NCBI RefSeq assembly: GCF_029873475.1
Contig: NZ_CP123499.1
Span: 2,108,001 to 2,172,000, forward strand
Source: Arsenophonus sp. aPb
GTDB taxonomy: Bacteria > Pseudomonadota > Gammaproteobacteria > Enterobacterales > Enterobacteriaceae
Length of the DNA stretch: 64,000 bases
Direction: 5' to 3'
In this document: positions 17,092-27,500 of the stretch, piece by piece
Layout: each line of letters opens with the position of its first letter
Numbering within the stretch: position 1 is the first letter of the stretch
Notes under the pieces: model-generated
Told to the model about the DNA's origin: nothing
Databases searched by the model: none
What the model saw: only the letters and a program-made list of their open reading frames with translations
Translations under genes and position numbers: made by a program

Positions 17092-19266
17092 CTACTGATG
17101 AAATTTTTTATTTGATTTAGCCATTTGAATTAACCTTTCACAAGGAACAAAATTGTTACCATATTTCTGTGCTAATTGATGCATTATGTCAACTATATTC
17201 GATATACCTTGTTGATCCATATATCGAAATGGTCCACCAGTGAAAGGAGGAAAACCAATTCCAAACACTGCACCAATTTCACCATCATTTACATGACGAA
17301 TAACCCCTTCGTCAAGACAACGAGTAGCTTCATTCAGCATCAGCATAATACAGCGCTGAACAATTTCCTGATCAGATAAAATTGTTTTGGGTTGAATATT
17401 AAGTAGTTCATAAATGGTTGTGTCGACTTGACGCTGTTTTTTACACCAAGGCCAACTAATCTTATTTTTCTTATAAAGATAAAAACCTCGGCCATTTTTA
17501 CGTCCCTTTCTATCATCTTCCAATATGATATTAAGTTCTGAAGGGACAGAAAATCGTTCGCCAAATTGTTCAACAAGCACCGGCATAATTTTAGTGCCTA
17601 CATCAATTCCGACTTCGTCTAACAAGTTCAATGGGCCAACGGGAAAACCAAATTTAACTAAAGCATTATCAATATTCTCAATTGATTCACCAGCTAACAG
17701 ACAACGGGTCGCTTCAGCGATATAAGGTGCTAATATCCGATTGACATAAAAACCTGCACCATCAGTAACAACAATTGCGGTTTTACCCTGTTTTTTTGCC
17801 AGTGCCACAGCAGTAGCAATCGTCTTATCACTCGTCTTACTATGAGGGATAACTTCAACCAATGGCATTTTGTCGACTGGACTAAAGTAATGAAGTCCAA
17901 TTATACGTTCTGGGTGCTTAGCAAACTCCGCAATTTTATGGATAGGTAACGAAGATGTATTAGAGGCAAAAACAACGTTATTTAATGTCATTGCCTCTAC
18001 TTCCTGTACCATTTTACGTTTTAATGCCAAATCTTCAAAAACAGCCTCAACAATAATTTGTGCTTTTTCAAGGTCTTTATAATCTAATGTGCCTGAAATT
18101 AACATCATCTGTTGATCGCGAGCTCGTACAGAAAGACGTTTACGGTTAACTTGCTCAGTTAAGCGATGCCAACTAAATTTTAATGCCTGACTAAGCCCAC
18201 TATTGCTAATGTCCTTCACTCGAACAGGCAATTTTCCACGCGTTGCAGTCACATAGGCAATACCACCTCCCATGAGACCTCCGCCTAACACACCCACCTG
18301 ATGAATTGTAGCAGATTTTTCAAAACTACCCATTTCACTTTTTAGCGAAGTCGAGCCAAAAAAAAGACCGCGTAAAGCAGCAGATTCTGGTGTCATAGCC
18401 AGTTCCCCAAAGGCTTTCGCTTCTGCTTCAAGCCCAGCTTGCACACCCTTATCATAGCCAATAGTCACCACTGAAATTGCTTTTTCTAACGCTGGATAAT
18501 GACCTTTACTTTTTGAATTTGTTTTATTTTTAATTATCGCGAATAGGATATTTCTGATAATAGGTAATTCTGATAAACGCTGCATAACAGGCAAATATGT
18601 TTTGCCTTTTCTCCCTTTATCAATCCAGCTAATTGCCGTTTCCAATAAAATTTCTGCCGGCACAATATCATCAACTAAACCTAATTTTAGTGATTGCCTT
18701 GGTCTTAATTGTCTGCCAGTCAGAATCAAATTTAATCCATTAATTAAACCAATTAAACGAGGTAAACGTTGTGTTCCTCCAGAACCAGGTATTAAACCTA
18801 GTTTTATCTCAGGTAAACCAAGACGCGTTTTCTCTGACAGAGTACAAATTCTTATATGACAAGCAAGCGCTAATTCTAATCCGCCGCCTAAACATACACC
18901 ATCAATTGCTGCAACTACCGGTAATGGATAATTTTCAAGCAGGTTAAATAATTTTTGTCCTGTCATAGCAAGCTGTGTTGCTTCTTCTTTTGTTTTACAA
19001 TTGGAAATCATACTAATATCAGCACCAGCAAGGAAACATCCTGGTTTATTTGAAATAATAATAATACCTTTCAAACCTGCAATTGCTTGTACCTGTTGTA
19101 ATATCATATAAAATTGATCAACAAATTCAGCTTTTAATGTATTAACTTTTTCGCCGGGAACATCTATGGAAATAACGCCTATGTTGTTTTGTTTGACGGA
19201 CAAATGAAACACAGGATAGCTAGTAATTGCAGGTAAGTTCTTTTCTTCATTTTTATTGGTTATCAT
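17092..19266 (-). CDS. fadJ: Fatty acid oxidation complex alpha subunit FadJ
   Basis: FadJ joins enoyl-CoA hydratase and 3-hydroxyacyl-CoA dehydrogenase on one chain and works with FadI in the alternative (anaerobic in E. coli) beta-oxidation complex. The hydratase domain holds FLAGADISMI and GLPEIKLGLIPGSGGTQRLPR (near residues 60 and 155); the dehydrogenase domain starts at VGVLGGGLMGGGIAYV (near residue 325) and includes LHYFSPVDKMPLVEVI. Two C-terminal dehydrogenase repeats follow. 724 residues is normal. The ATG overlaps the fadI stop by one base, indicating coupled translation of the two subunits. Confidence 0.97.
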   Translation of the reverse strand: MITNKNEEKNLPAITSYPVFHLSVKQNNIGVISIDVPGEKVNTLKAEFVDQFYMILQQVQAIAGLKGIIIISNKPGCFLAGADISMISNCKTKEEATQLAMTGQKLFNLLENYPLPVVAAIDGVCLGGGLELALACHIRICTLSEKTRLGLPEIKLGLIPGSGGTQRLPRLIGLINGLNLILTGRQLRPRQSLKLGLVDDIVPAEILLETAISWIDKGRKGKTYLPVMQRLSELPIIRNILFAIIKNKTNSKSKGHYPALEKAISVVTIGYDKGVQAGLEAEAKAFGELAMTPESAALRGLFFGSTSLKSEMGSFEKSATIHQVGVLGGGLMGGGIAYVTATRGKLPVRVKDISNSGLSQALKFSWHRLTEQVNRKRLSVRARDQQMMLISGTLDYKDLEKAQIIVEAVFEDLALKRKMVQEVEAMTLNNVVFASNTSSLPIHKIAEFAKHPERIIGLHYFSPVDKMPLVEVIPHSKTSDKTIATAVALAKKQGKTAIVVTDGAGFYVNRILAPYIAEATRCLLAGESIENIDNALVKFGFPVGPLNLLDEVGIDVGTKIMPVLVEQFGERFSVPSELNIILEDDRKGRKNGRGFYLYKKNKISWPWCKKQRQVDTTIYELLNIQPKTILSDQEIVQRCIMLMLNEATRCLDEGVIRHVNDGEIGAVFGIGFPPFTGGPFRYMDQQGISNIVDIMHQLAQKYGNNFVPCERLIQMAKSNKKFHQ

Positions 19267-20564
19267 TACTCAACCTCCAAAATCATTGCTGCACCTAAAC
19301 CGCCTGCTGCACAAGCGGTTGTTAACGCCAAACCACCGCCACGGCGATGTAACTCATTAAGTGTCTGGATAACCATACGAGCACCTGTAGCAGCAAATGG
19401 ATGTCCATAAGCAAGAGAGCCGCCTAATACGTTAAATTTTTCCATATCAATTTCACCAATCGCTTCAGATTGCCCCAATTTTTCTTGAGCAAATTTTTTG
19501 CTCGCAAACATTTTCATATTAGCTAATACTTGAGCAGAAAAAGCTTCATGCATATCAATTAAGGTAAGATCTTTCAAACTTAATCCAGCGCGTTTGAGAG
19601 CTAATGGTGTTGCATAAGAAGGGCCTAATAGCATGTCCTGCCATACGTCAATAGCCGAAAAAGCATAACTACGAATATAACCTAATGGGGTTATACCTAA
19701 TGTTTTCGCATTTGATTCAAACATCAACATTACGGCTGCAGCACCATCAGTCATTGGCGTACTATTCGCGGCGGTAACAGTACCATGTCGACGATCAAAG
19801 GCGGGTTTTAACTTTGCATAAGAACTAAGCGTTGAGTCTTTTCGAACATTATTGTCTTGCGATAATGACTCTAGGAAAGGCGGTATATGCGCTGTCATGA
19901 CTTCTTTATGTAATACACCACTATCCCAAGCCTGGGCAGCTAGGATATGGGAACGATGAGCAAAAGCGTCTTGTTCTTCACGACTGATATGATAGGTTTT
20001 TGCCATCTGTTCAGCAGTATCTCCCATTCTTAAGCCAGTAGAATATTCGGCTACTGCTGGTGAAACAGGAAGAAAATCACGAAGACCTAATTTGCTTAAG
20101 AGTAGCAAACGTTGGCTTATTGATTTTGCTCTATTAAGGTCAACTAAAGTGCTGGCCATTTTTTTAGTTACACCAATAGGCAAAACTGATGATGAATCAG
20201 CACCACCAGCAATACCGACCTTGATCGTGCCTGCCATCATACTTTCAACAATATTGGTAATAGCCTGAAAGCTCGTAGCACATGCTCTAGAAATACTATA
20301 AGCATCTGTTGAAACGGGTAGTCCTGTCCCTAAAACAATTTCTCTAGCAATATTCGGCGCTTCAGGCATCTGAACAACTTGGCCAAAAACTACTTGATCA
20401 ATAAATTGAGAATCAATACCACTACGTATAACTAATTCACTTACTACCATTTTGCCTAAATCGACAGCAGGTATATCATGATAAGCCGTTGCCTGTTTAG
20501 CAAAAGGAAGACGTAACCCAGAAACAATTGCGATACGATCAGTATTCTTAACGTTGTAGTTCAT
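19266..20564 (-). CDS. fadI: Acetyl-CoA acyltransferase (3-ketoacyl-CoA thiolase) FadI
   Basis: FadI is the thiolase that releases acetyl-CoA in the FadIJ complex. The nucleophilic cysteine is C95 in ISRACATSFQ; the second active-site set is GHPFAATGAR (His) and TTACAAGGLG (Cys). At 432 residues it is close to the E. coli protein (436). It heads the fadI-fadJ operon and has a candidate FadR operator about 70-86 bases upstream of the ATG. Confidence 0.97.
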   Translation of the reverse strand: MNYNVKNTDRIAIVSGLRLPFAKQATAYHDIPAVDLGKMVVSELVIRSGIDSQFIDQVVFGQVVQMPEAPNIAREIVLGTGLPVSTDAYSISRACATSFQAITNIVESMMAGTIKVGIAGGADSSSVLPIGVTKKMASTLVDLNRAKSISQRLLLLSKLGLRDFLPVSPAVAEYSTGLRMGDTAEQMAKTYHISREEQDAFAHRSHILAAQAWDSGVLHKEVMTAHIPPFLESLSQDNNVRKDSTLSSYAKLKPAFDRRHGTVTAANSTPMTDGAAAVMLMFESNAKTLGITPLGYIRSYAFSAIDVWQDMLLGPSYATPLALKRAGLSLKDLTLIDMHEAFSAQVLANMKMFASKKFAQEKLGQSEAIGEIDMEKFNVLGGSLAYGHPFAATGARMVIQTLNELHRRGGGLALTTACAAGGLGAAMILEVE

Positions 20565-20633
20565 AGCAGATCTCGCTTCCCTTTTTATAAAAAATGAAAA
20601 ATGAAACTATAGTTAATCATTCCCAATACTTCA

Positions 20634-20650
20634 CAGAGGTCTGATCTGAT
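20634..20650 (-). promoter_or_regulatory. Candidate FadR operator upstream of fadIJ
   Basis: CAGAGGTCTGATCTGAT carries the core GGTCTGATC, eight of nine positions of the FadR core GGTCNGACC, in the fadI upstream region. FadR represses fadIJ in E. coli and is released by long-chain acyl-CoA. Read by eye only. Confidence 0.5.
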
Positions 20651-20777
20651 AATCAATTGTTATTCAAATGTAGTGAAAGAAAAATAATAAAAATTAAAAA
20701 CTGAGAGGCGGCACACAAGATATGAATATTTATTTGTCAAACAAGTCAAAATATTGAGAACAGCTCAACGAACAAAT

Positions 20778-20798
20778 GCCTACAGAATATCTGTAGGC
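20778..20798 (-). terminator. Hairpin after yfcZ, probable terminator
   Basis: A perfect 9-bp stem (GCCTACAGA / TCTGTAGGC, three-base loop) lies 15 bases beyond the yfcZ stop. The following T-run on the minus strand is poor, so termination may be inefficient or Rho-assisted. Confidence 0.5.
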
Positions 20799-20812
20799 AT
20801 GGTTAAACTCAC

Positions 20813-21109
20813 TTAACGTAAATTTAATTGAAAAATTAGCGTTTCAGCTTCACAACAAAAGGTAAAGTTCGCTATTAATTTAACACCTTCAGCTATAGGC
20901 TGAATCTGATGTTCGATGGTACAAGGCTCCGATTCAACAGCCCGCGCTTTTTCCATCAACTGTATTAACGTTGTTTCAGCTTCTTGTTGATTTAAAAAAT
21001 TTTTTTCAAAAGAAGCAGTACAATTTTGATTATCTATCACTGTACCCACATCAACACAACAGCAAGCAGCAGTTTCTGCAGCATGACAACGATTTTTAGC
21101 GTCCGACAT
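20813..21109 (-). CDS. yfcZ: YfcZ/YiiS family protein
   Basis: A 98-residue protein matching E. coli YfcZ (ACCCVDVGTVIDN near the N-terminus, EKARAVESEPC in the middle, CCEAETLIFQLNLR at the end). Function unknown; the cysteine-rich CCC run is notable and conserved in the E. coli protein. The ATG at 21109 is preferred to one five codons upstream because GGAAAG precedes it properly. It sits between fadI and fadL, as in E. coli. Confidence 0.92.
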   Translation of the reverse strand: MSDAKNRCHAAETAACCCVDVGTVIDNQNCTASFEKNFLNQQEAETTLIQLMEKARAVESEPCTIEHQIQPIAEGVKLIANFTFCCEAETLIFQLNLR

Positions 21110-21362
21110 AATTCTTTCCAACAATAAACATTAACAAAATATAATCATAACGCCAATTAACAAAAAAACACCAGTCAATATCTAATAATCTATAAAATTT
21201 CAAGTAGTTATTTGATCTAATATCCTATTGTTACGCTATCTCAACCACTTCGCATAATTGATGCACCAATTTATGTTAAATAAATCACATTTTTACAAAC
21301 AACTAACATATACGTAGTGAACATGCTTGTAATAAAACCGGTATTCAATTCTATACTCAGTC

Positions 21363-21379
21363 AACTGGTCTGATTTGCC
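21363..21379 (+). promoter_or_regulatory. Candidate FadR operator upstream of fadL
   Basis: AACTGGTCTGATTTGCC has a perfect left half-site and spacer (AACTGGTCTGA) of the FadR consensus, with a degenerate right half. It lies 92-108 bases before the fadL ATG within the 361-base gap between yfcZ and fadL, which holds no gene. FadR represses fadL in E. coli. Confidence 0.55.
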
Positions 21380-21470
21380 ATATTGGCATGGAGCCAATAC
21401 AATTGCTGGCCTTTCTATTGCGACGAACCATGTCGCTCTTATCATAAATATAATTTAAGGGGTTTTGGTT

Positions 21471-22760
21471 ATGAACCAGAAAAACCTGTTCAAACATACA
21501 ATTTTGGCAATGGCTGTAAGTTTTATTTCAACAAATGCTAGCGCTGCTGGCTTTCAACTGAACGAATATTCCACCTCTGCGTTGGGGCGTGCTTTTTCAG
21601 GCGAAGGGGCGATTGGCGATAATGCTAGCGTTGGTAGCCGCAATCCAGCTGCTATGATGTTATTCAATAACCCTACGCTCTCTTTTGGTGCAATTTATAT
21701 TAATCCTGACGTTGATATAAAAGGAAAATCACCTGTCACTGGTAACAGTACCACTTCAAGAAACATCGCTCCTCATGCCTGGATACCCAATGCCCATTTT
21801 ATTTTTCCCGTAAATGAAAAATGGGCAGTTGGCTCTTCAATTACCACTAATTACGGCTTAGCCACCGAATTCAATCACAACTATAATGCCGGGCCTATTG
21901 GCGGAAAAACCGATCTGACCACACTTAACCTTAACTTAAGTGGGGCTTATCGGTTTAATGAGCATTTCAGTGCAGGTCTGGGTTTAAATGCAGTTTATGC
22001 CGATGCAGAAATCACCCGTCACATAGGGGAACTTGAACCTCTAAAAGGGCTGCCTAAATCAACCACTATTGCCAAACTTAAGGGGGATGATTGGGGCTAT
22101 GGCTGGAATGCCGGCATCTTGTATGAATTAGATGAGAATAATCGTTACAGCTTTACCTATCGTTCAGAAGTTAAAATAAAGTTTAATGGCGACTATAGTA
22201 ATGAGCTTCCCACATTGATACCTGGTGGCTTAGGCGGCAACAGCATTAAAGGTAAACTGGATCTGAATTTGCCCGAAATTTGGGAAATCTCCGGTTATAA
22301 TAAAGTCGCACCTAAATGGGCTGTTCATTATAGTTTAGCCTATACCAGTTGGAGTCAGTTTAAAGAACTGAAAGCCACCGCAAAAGACAGTGGACAAGTT
22401 TTATTTAATAAACATGAAGGCTTTAAAGATGTTTTCCGAATTGCGCTAGGCACTACCTACTATCATGATGATCATTGGACGTTTCGTACCGGTATTGCCT
22501 TTGATGATAGCCCGGTGCCAGCTAAAAATCGCTCGATCTCAATTCCTGATCAAGATCGCTTTTGGATCAGTGCCGGTACAACTTATGCCTTTAACGAAAA
22601 TGCCTCAGTTGACGTAGGTATTTCCTACATGCATGGTCAAAACGTAAAAATCAAAGAAGAAATGCCGCTAATGCCTGGTAGCCCTACCCTCCCAGCCTAT
22701 GAGTTTAAATCTAGTGGAAGCGCCTGGTTAGCTGGCGTTAACTTTAACTACAAATTTTAA
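21471..22760 (+). CDS. fadL: Long-chain fatty acid outer membrane transporter FadL
   Basis: FadL is the 14-stranded outer-membrane barrel through which long-chain fatty acids enter. A signal peptide ends at about residue 26 (NASA followed by AGFQLNEYS, the hatch-domain N-terminus), the NPA-type motif SRNPAAMM is present, and the chain ends in the aromatic residue typical of outer-membrane proteins (NFNYKF). ATG 21471 is chosen because AAGGGG lies nine bases upstream; a TTG two codons earlier is not needed. About 429 residues, a little shorter than E. coli FadL because of shorter extracellular loops. Confidence 0.96.
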   Translation: MNQKNLFKHTILAMAVSFISTNASAAGFQLNEYSTSALGRAFSGEGAIGDNASVGSRNPAAMMLFNNPTLSFGAIYINPDVDIKGKSPVTGNSTTSRNIAPHAWIPNAHFIFPVNEKWAVGSSITTNYGLATEFNHNYNAGPIGGKTDLTTLNLNLSGAYRFNEHFSAGLGLNAVYADAEITRHIGELEPLKGLPKSTTIAKLKGDDWGYGWNAGILYELDENNRYSFTYRSEVKIKFNGDYSNELPTLIPGGLGGNSIKGKLDLNLPEIWEISGYNKVAPKWAVHYSLAYTSWSQFKELKATAKDSGQVLFNKHEGFKDVFRIALGTTYYHDDHWTFRTGIAFDDSPVPAKNRSISIPDQDRFWISAGTTYAFNENASVDVGISYMHGQNVKIKEEMPLMPGSPTLPAYEFKSSGSAWLAGVNFNYKF

Positions 22761-22778
22761 TTTTTACTGAAAACACAA

Positions 22779-22800
22779 AAGGATAGCAACAGCTATCCTT
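22779..22800 (+). terminator. Hairpin after fadL, probable terminator
   Basis: A 9-bp stem (AAGGATAGC / GCTATCCTT, four-base loop) begins 19 bases after the fadL stop. There is no good T-run after it on the plus strand, though A-rich sequence precedes it. The rest of the gap to mlaA shows only AT-rich sequence. Confidence 0.5.
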
Positions 22801-23044
22801 CCTAAAATCGGTTATAGGAAAATATTTAGTGATAATATAATTAATATCCAAATATCGCAGCCATACCAGTATTTACTAATTAAATGATAATAAATAATTT
22901 ATCGAAAATAATGATTAGTAAACAATTATATTATTAATTATCTTTTTAATTTATATAGACTTAAGTCGACCACAAAAATCAATAAATCACCTTACCGTTA
23001 TTTTGTATCCATTAGCATTTAAATTAAAATGTATCCATCTTCTA

Positions 23045-23842
23045 CTAATCAATAGAATCCAAATCTTCTTCAATCACAGCAGCGTTAGGATTAATAGTCG
23101 GTTTCAACACGCCTCCTTGTGCCTTAAAATCTTTATTTTGAAAATAAGCTTCTCTAATCATTAAATAAGGATCGGAGGAGTTTTGTAAAATGCCATCAGA
23201 GTCTAATAAAAGTGCCCGCTTTTCAATTCCCTCTAACACCCATTTTCCTGCTGACATCCAAAAAGTAAGGTAACTTAACATCGGGTAAGCCTTGTCAGCC
23301 CAATCGCCCCCATCTTCTCGTAAGGTAAAACTACCATAACCTGGCAATACCACATATGGACCATAGCCAACCTGATAATATCCCAACGTACTACCAAAAC
23401 GATTAGATTCTTGTTTAGCAAGTTTAGGATTAGCCATTGAAGCAATATCGATCAAACCTGCCATACCAAAAACACTATTTAGGAAAAAACGATTGAAATG
23501 TTTCATTCCTTGATAGATATCGCCACGTAGAAAATTATTTACCATACTTGCAGGCTCTTCCAGGTTAGCCAAAAAATTGACTAGACCATTACGAGCAGGC
23601 ATAGGAATATAATCACGCCAGGCGATCGCAACTGGACGCACCACATAACGATCAAGCACATGATAATTAAAATCAAACATTGTTCGATTAAAACTCTCTA
23701 GCGGATCAGAGCGCTGTTGATTATCAGTAGGTGTACTGGAACAACTTGTTAGCAATCCTACTGCAAACAATACTCCGCATAAGCGATATGTTTTAAATCT
23801 TGTTTTTCTATTCAACAAAACACCCTCACATAGATGGTCCAT
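23045..23842 (-). CDS. mlaA: Outer membrane lipid asymmetry lipoprotein MlaA (VacJ)
   Basis: MlaA sits in the outer membrane with porins and removes misplaced phospholipids from the outer leaflet, handing them to MlaC. The lipobox LLTSC gives a lipidated cysteine at residue 34 of the longest reading, and conserved stretches DPLESFNRTMFDFN, WRDYIPMPARNGL and RFGSTLGYYQVGYGPYV follow. The longest reading starts at ATG 23842 but lacks a good ribosome site; a TTG at 23815 preceded by GAGGGTG would give a more usual signal peptide of about 24 residues, so the real start may be shorter. Position after fadL matches E. coli; yfdC, the next E. coli gene, is missing. Confidence 0.93.
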   Translation of the reverse strand: MDHLCEGVLLNRKTRFKTYRLCGVLFAVGLLTSCSSTPTDNQQRSDPLESFNRTMFDFNYHVLDRYVVRPVAIAWRDYIPMPARNGLVNFLANLEEPASMVNNFLRGDIYQGMKHFNRFFLNSVFGMAGLIDIASMANPKLAKQESNRFGSTLGYYQVGYGPYVVLPGYGSFTLREDGGDWADKAYPMLSYLTFWMSAGKWVLEGIEKRALLLDSDGILQNSSDPYLMIREAYFQNKDFKAQGGVLKPTINPNAAVIEEDLDSID

Positions 23843-24302
23843 TCATAATTATATATCCACATTAATTTAATCTTACTTACTTTTTTATTTAATGATAAGA
23901 ATTTAATCACTATTTATCTAAGCATATAATGTGCAGGCCATTATTTTAAATAAGCAGATAGGTTAAAAAAACAAATAAATAACACTAAGTTATAGACAAA
24001 AAAATATTAACAAAAACAAAATAAAAAAATTATTCTCAAAATGATGAAAACGATATAATGTAAAACAGAAAACCAAATTAAATAACAATCATTATTAAAT
24101 TTATTATAAAATTATAATTTATAAAATCATAATTTTACAAATCGTCTACATATATAACATGGCTAATAATCAAACCAATTAAATACAAATCTAGCCATCA
24201 GCAATAAAATTAAACTAATTGTATTCAACAAGTTGATTTTAATAGGGATTTAATAGTAGAATGAGCAGCATCTTAAGATAAGTTAGCCTAAAAAGATATT
24301 AT
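23843..24302. other. AT-rich intergenic region before tRNA-Arg, no gene seen
   Basis: About 460 bases of very AT-rich sequence separate mlaA from tRNA-Arg. No convincing reading frame and no remnant of yfdC can be recognised. A short inverted repeat (AAAATTAT / ATAATTTT) lies around 24105-24140. A possible tRNA promoter, TTGATT at 24233-24238 and TAGAAT at 24257-24262 with an 18-base spacer, stands about 40 bases before the tRNA. Confidence 0.5.
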
Positions 24303-24377
24303 GTCCTCTTAGTTAAATGGATATAACAAGCCCCTCCTAAGGGCTAATTGTAGGTTCGATTCCTGCAGGGGACACCA
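24303..24377 (+). tRNA. argW: tRNA-Arg (anticodon CCU)
   Basis: A 75-base tRNA with acceptor stem GTCCTCT / AGGGGAC, anticodon loop CTCCTAA (anticodon CCT at 24336-24338), T-loop GGTTCGATTCC and encoded CCA. It differs from E. coli argW at only two positions by eye and lies at the same place, after mlaA. In E. coli the 3' end of argW is the attachment site of the CPS-53 prophage, so the locus is a known integration hotspot. Confidence 0.97.
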
Positions 24378-24585
24378 TTAACAAATTGATAACGATTAAT
24401 TTTAATCAACATAAAGTTATAGTTGCTACCTCATATATTTCTTATCGTTTATTACAATTCCTACCCTACTTTGTGTAAATTTATCTCCCTGATTTGCAAC
24501 TCACTTAATATCACTGAACATACGTTAAGCCCTCTTGTATAATTAATATACTTTTATTTCGTACTAAAAATAACAAGGAGGCGTT

Positions 24586-27500
24586 ATGCGTTTAGTATAT
24601 ATTATTGAAAATATTATAAAAAAACATCATGATCGCCCTGCTATTGGCGAGCGTGTGAAGCGTTATATAAAAGATGCTAAATCCAAGCGCATTGTTTGCC
24701 AATTAGCAGCAAAATATCAAACAATCACTTATCAACAATTATGGAATAGAGCTGAAAGTATTGCTAATGAATGGTATCAGCATGACCAATACCCACTAAA
24801 AGCCGGTGATAAAGTTGTTATCCTATCCTTTATTCATAGTGACTATATTGCTATTAATCTCGCTTGTGTACAAATTAATGCAATTATAGTTCCACTACAA
24901 ACTAATTTATCAAATAAAGAATTAACACTTACTTTACAAGAAATAGAACCACGAATAATCGCAGCCAGCATAGAATACTTACCTATAGCAGTAGAATTAG
25001 CCAAAAATAATAACTCAATAAAACGAATCATTGTTTTCGATTATGATCCTTCCCATGACAATGCAGAAAAACTAGAACAATTACAAAATCAATCAATTAT
25101 CAAAATCGAAGAATTACCAAATATTATCCGTTTAGGTAGCAAGTTACCGAAAGTACCTTATCCTGAGAATAGTCATGATACATCTTCGATATCGATGATA
25201 ATTTATACCTCAGGTAGTACTGGTGCGCCCAAAGGCGCTATTTATACAGAAAAATTTGTAGCAAATATGTGGGACGCTAGCCTATTTGCCAATAATACTA
25301 ATAAAGAAAATACGACTGTTCTGTATTTACCAATAAGCCATTGTTGGGGAAACCTAAAATTTACAAATCAGTTAGCTAAAGGTGGTACTTGTTATCTAGT
25401 AGCTAAAAGTAATTTATCCACGTTATTCGAAGATATTGCTTTAGCAAAACCCATTGAACTTTCATTAGTACCTAGAGTATGTGAAATGATATTTCAACAA
25501 TATCAAAGTGAATTAGAAGTGAGAAAAAAAACCACCCATGATCCCCTGCTTGATATCAAGCTTAAAAAAGAGATACGTACCAATATTTTTGGCGGTAGAA
25601 TAACAAATATAAGCTTTGGTTCAGGACATCTTGCTAAGAAGTTAGCTGATTTCATTGAATCTCTATTTGAAATAAAATTATATAATGATTATGGCAGTAC
25701 AGAAACATTGGTTATCTGTAATGATAATAAGGTATTAAAACCACCGGTGGAGGATTATAAACTTATCGATGTTCCTGAGCTAGGTTATTACTCAACCGAT
25801 AAACCTTATCCGCGAGGTGAATTATTACTTAAAACAGCCACCATTATTTCAGGTTATTACAAACATCCTGAATTAAATAGCCAAATTTTTGATGAACAAG
25901 GTTATTATAAAACTGGAGATATCGTCAAAGAGACAGCGAAAGATCATTTAGTCTTTATAGAAAGAAGAAAAAATGTTATTAAACTTTCTCAAGGTGAATT
26001 TATTATTACAACAATGCTTGAAACTCTATTTAAAGAGAGCCCTTTAATAAAGGATATTTTTATTTATGGCAATAGCAAGTGGTCTTATTTATTAGCTGTT
26101 ATTATTCCTATACCAGAATTATTATATCACTATAATAAACAAGATAACGAAATCAAACAATTAATTCAACAATCACTTAAAAAAATTGCTAAAGACGCCA
26201 ATTTAAAACCCTATGAAGCTCCACGAGATTTCTTAATCGATACAGAACCATTCAGTCAGAAAAATGGCTTATTATCGGAACTAGGAAAACCATTAAGGCA
26301 AAAAATTAAAACTTATTATATTAATGATTTGAATAAATTACATCAAGAAATCTGCAATAATGACTTCTCTAATTTTTCACAACATATTAATAAAGAAAAT
26401 ATATTAGAAACGGTAATAAAATTAACTCAATATCTAGTAGGCTCTCCTGGTATGGTTATTAATTCAGCAGCAACTTTTCGCCAACTTGGGGGTGATTCTT
26501 TATCTACATTACAATTTTCATTAGAATTAGAAAAAATTTGGGGGATCATGATCCCAGTCGATATGATTGCCAATCCAACTTGTACACTGGATGATATTGC
26601 TGATTATATAAAATCAAATCAATGTGTAAAAAATTTACGCCCAACTTTTGCTACCATACATGGTATAGATAAAAAGAAAATTTATGCCTATCAATTAGCT
26701 TTAGATAAATTTATCGATCCCGAAATTTTACAACCAATAAAAAATTCTTCACGATCCTTATCGAGCTTTCATAACGTATTATTGACCGGAGCAAATGGCT
26801 ATCTAGGAAAATTTCTTTGTTTAGCTCTATTGGAAGAATTAAATAAAACTGACGGTAAATTAATTTGTGTGATACGCGAAAAAGATAGTGATAGTGCCAG
26901 ACAACGTTTAATTAATACTTTTAGTCCACACAACGACCAGCTAGCACTTAAATTTAAGCAACTTGCCGATAAACATCTAACGGTATATGCGGGTGACTTA
27001 ACTAAGCCAAACTTAGGACTTGATGAAAAAACATGGCATTATTTATCGCAGAATATTGATCATATTTTTCATGCTGGCGCTTTAGTTAATCATATACTTC
27101 CCTATCAACTCCTTTTCGAAACAAATGTGCTAGGCACGGCCGAATTAATTAAATTAGCGCTCGTCAATCACTTAAAACATTTCGTTTTCATTTCCAGCAT
27201 TATCGTTGTGATACCTTCCGATAATAATAAACCCTTAAGCGAAGATGATAATATATGTGAAGCAATACCTTACCAAGAAATTAATAATCAATACGCGAAT
27301 GGCTATGCTATTAGTAAATGGGCGAGTGAAATTTTGCTCCATGAGGCAAATAACCATTTTAAATTACCCGTTACCGTTTTTCGCCCAAGCATGATACTTG
27401 CACATCGCCAATATGCTACTGAGCTTAATATTAACGATGTATTTACCCGATTATTATTAAGTATCATTAATACTAAAATTGCGCCAAAATCTTTTTATCA

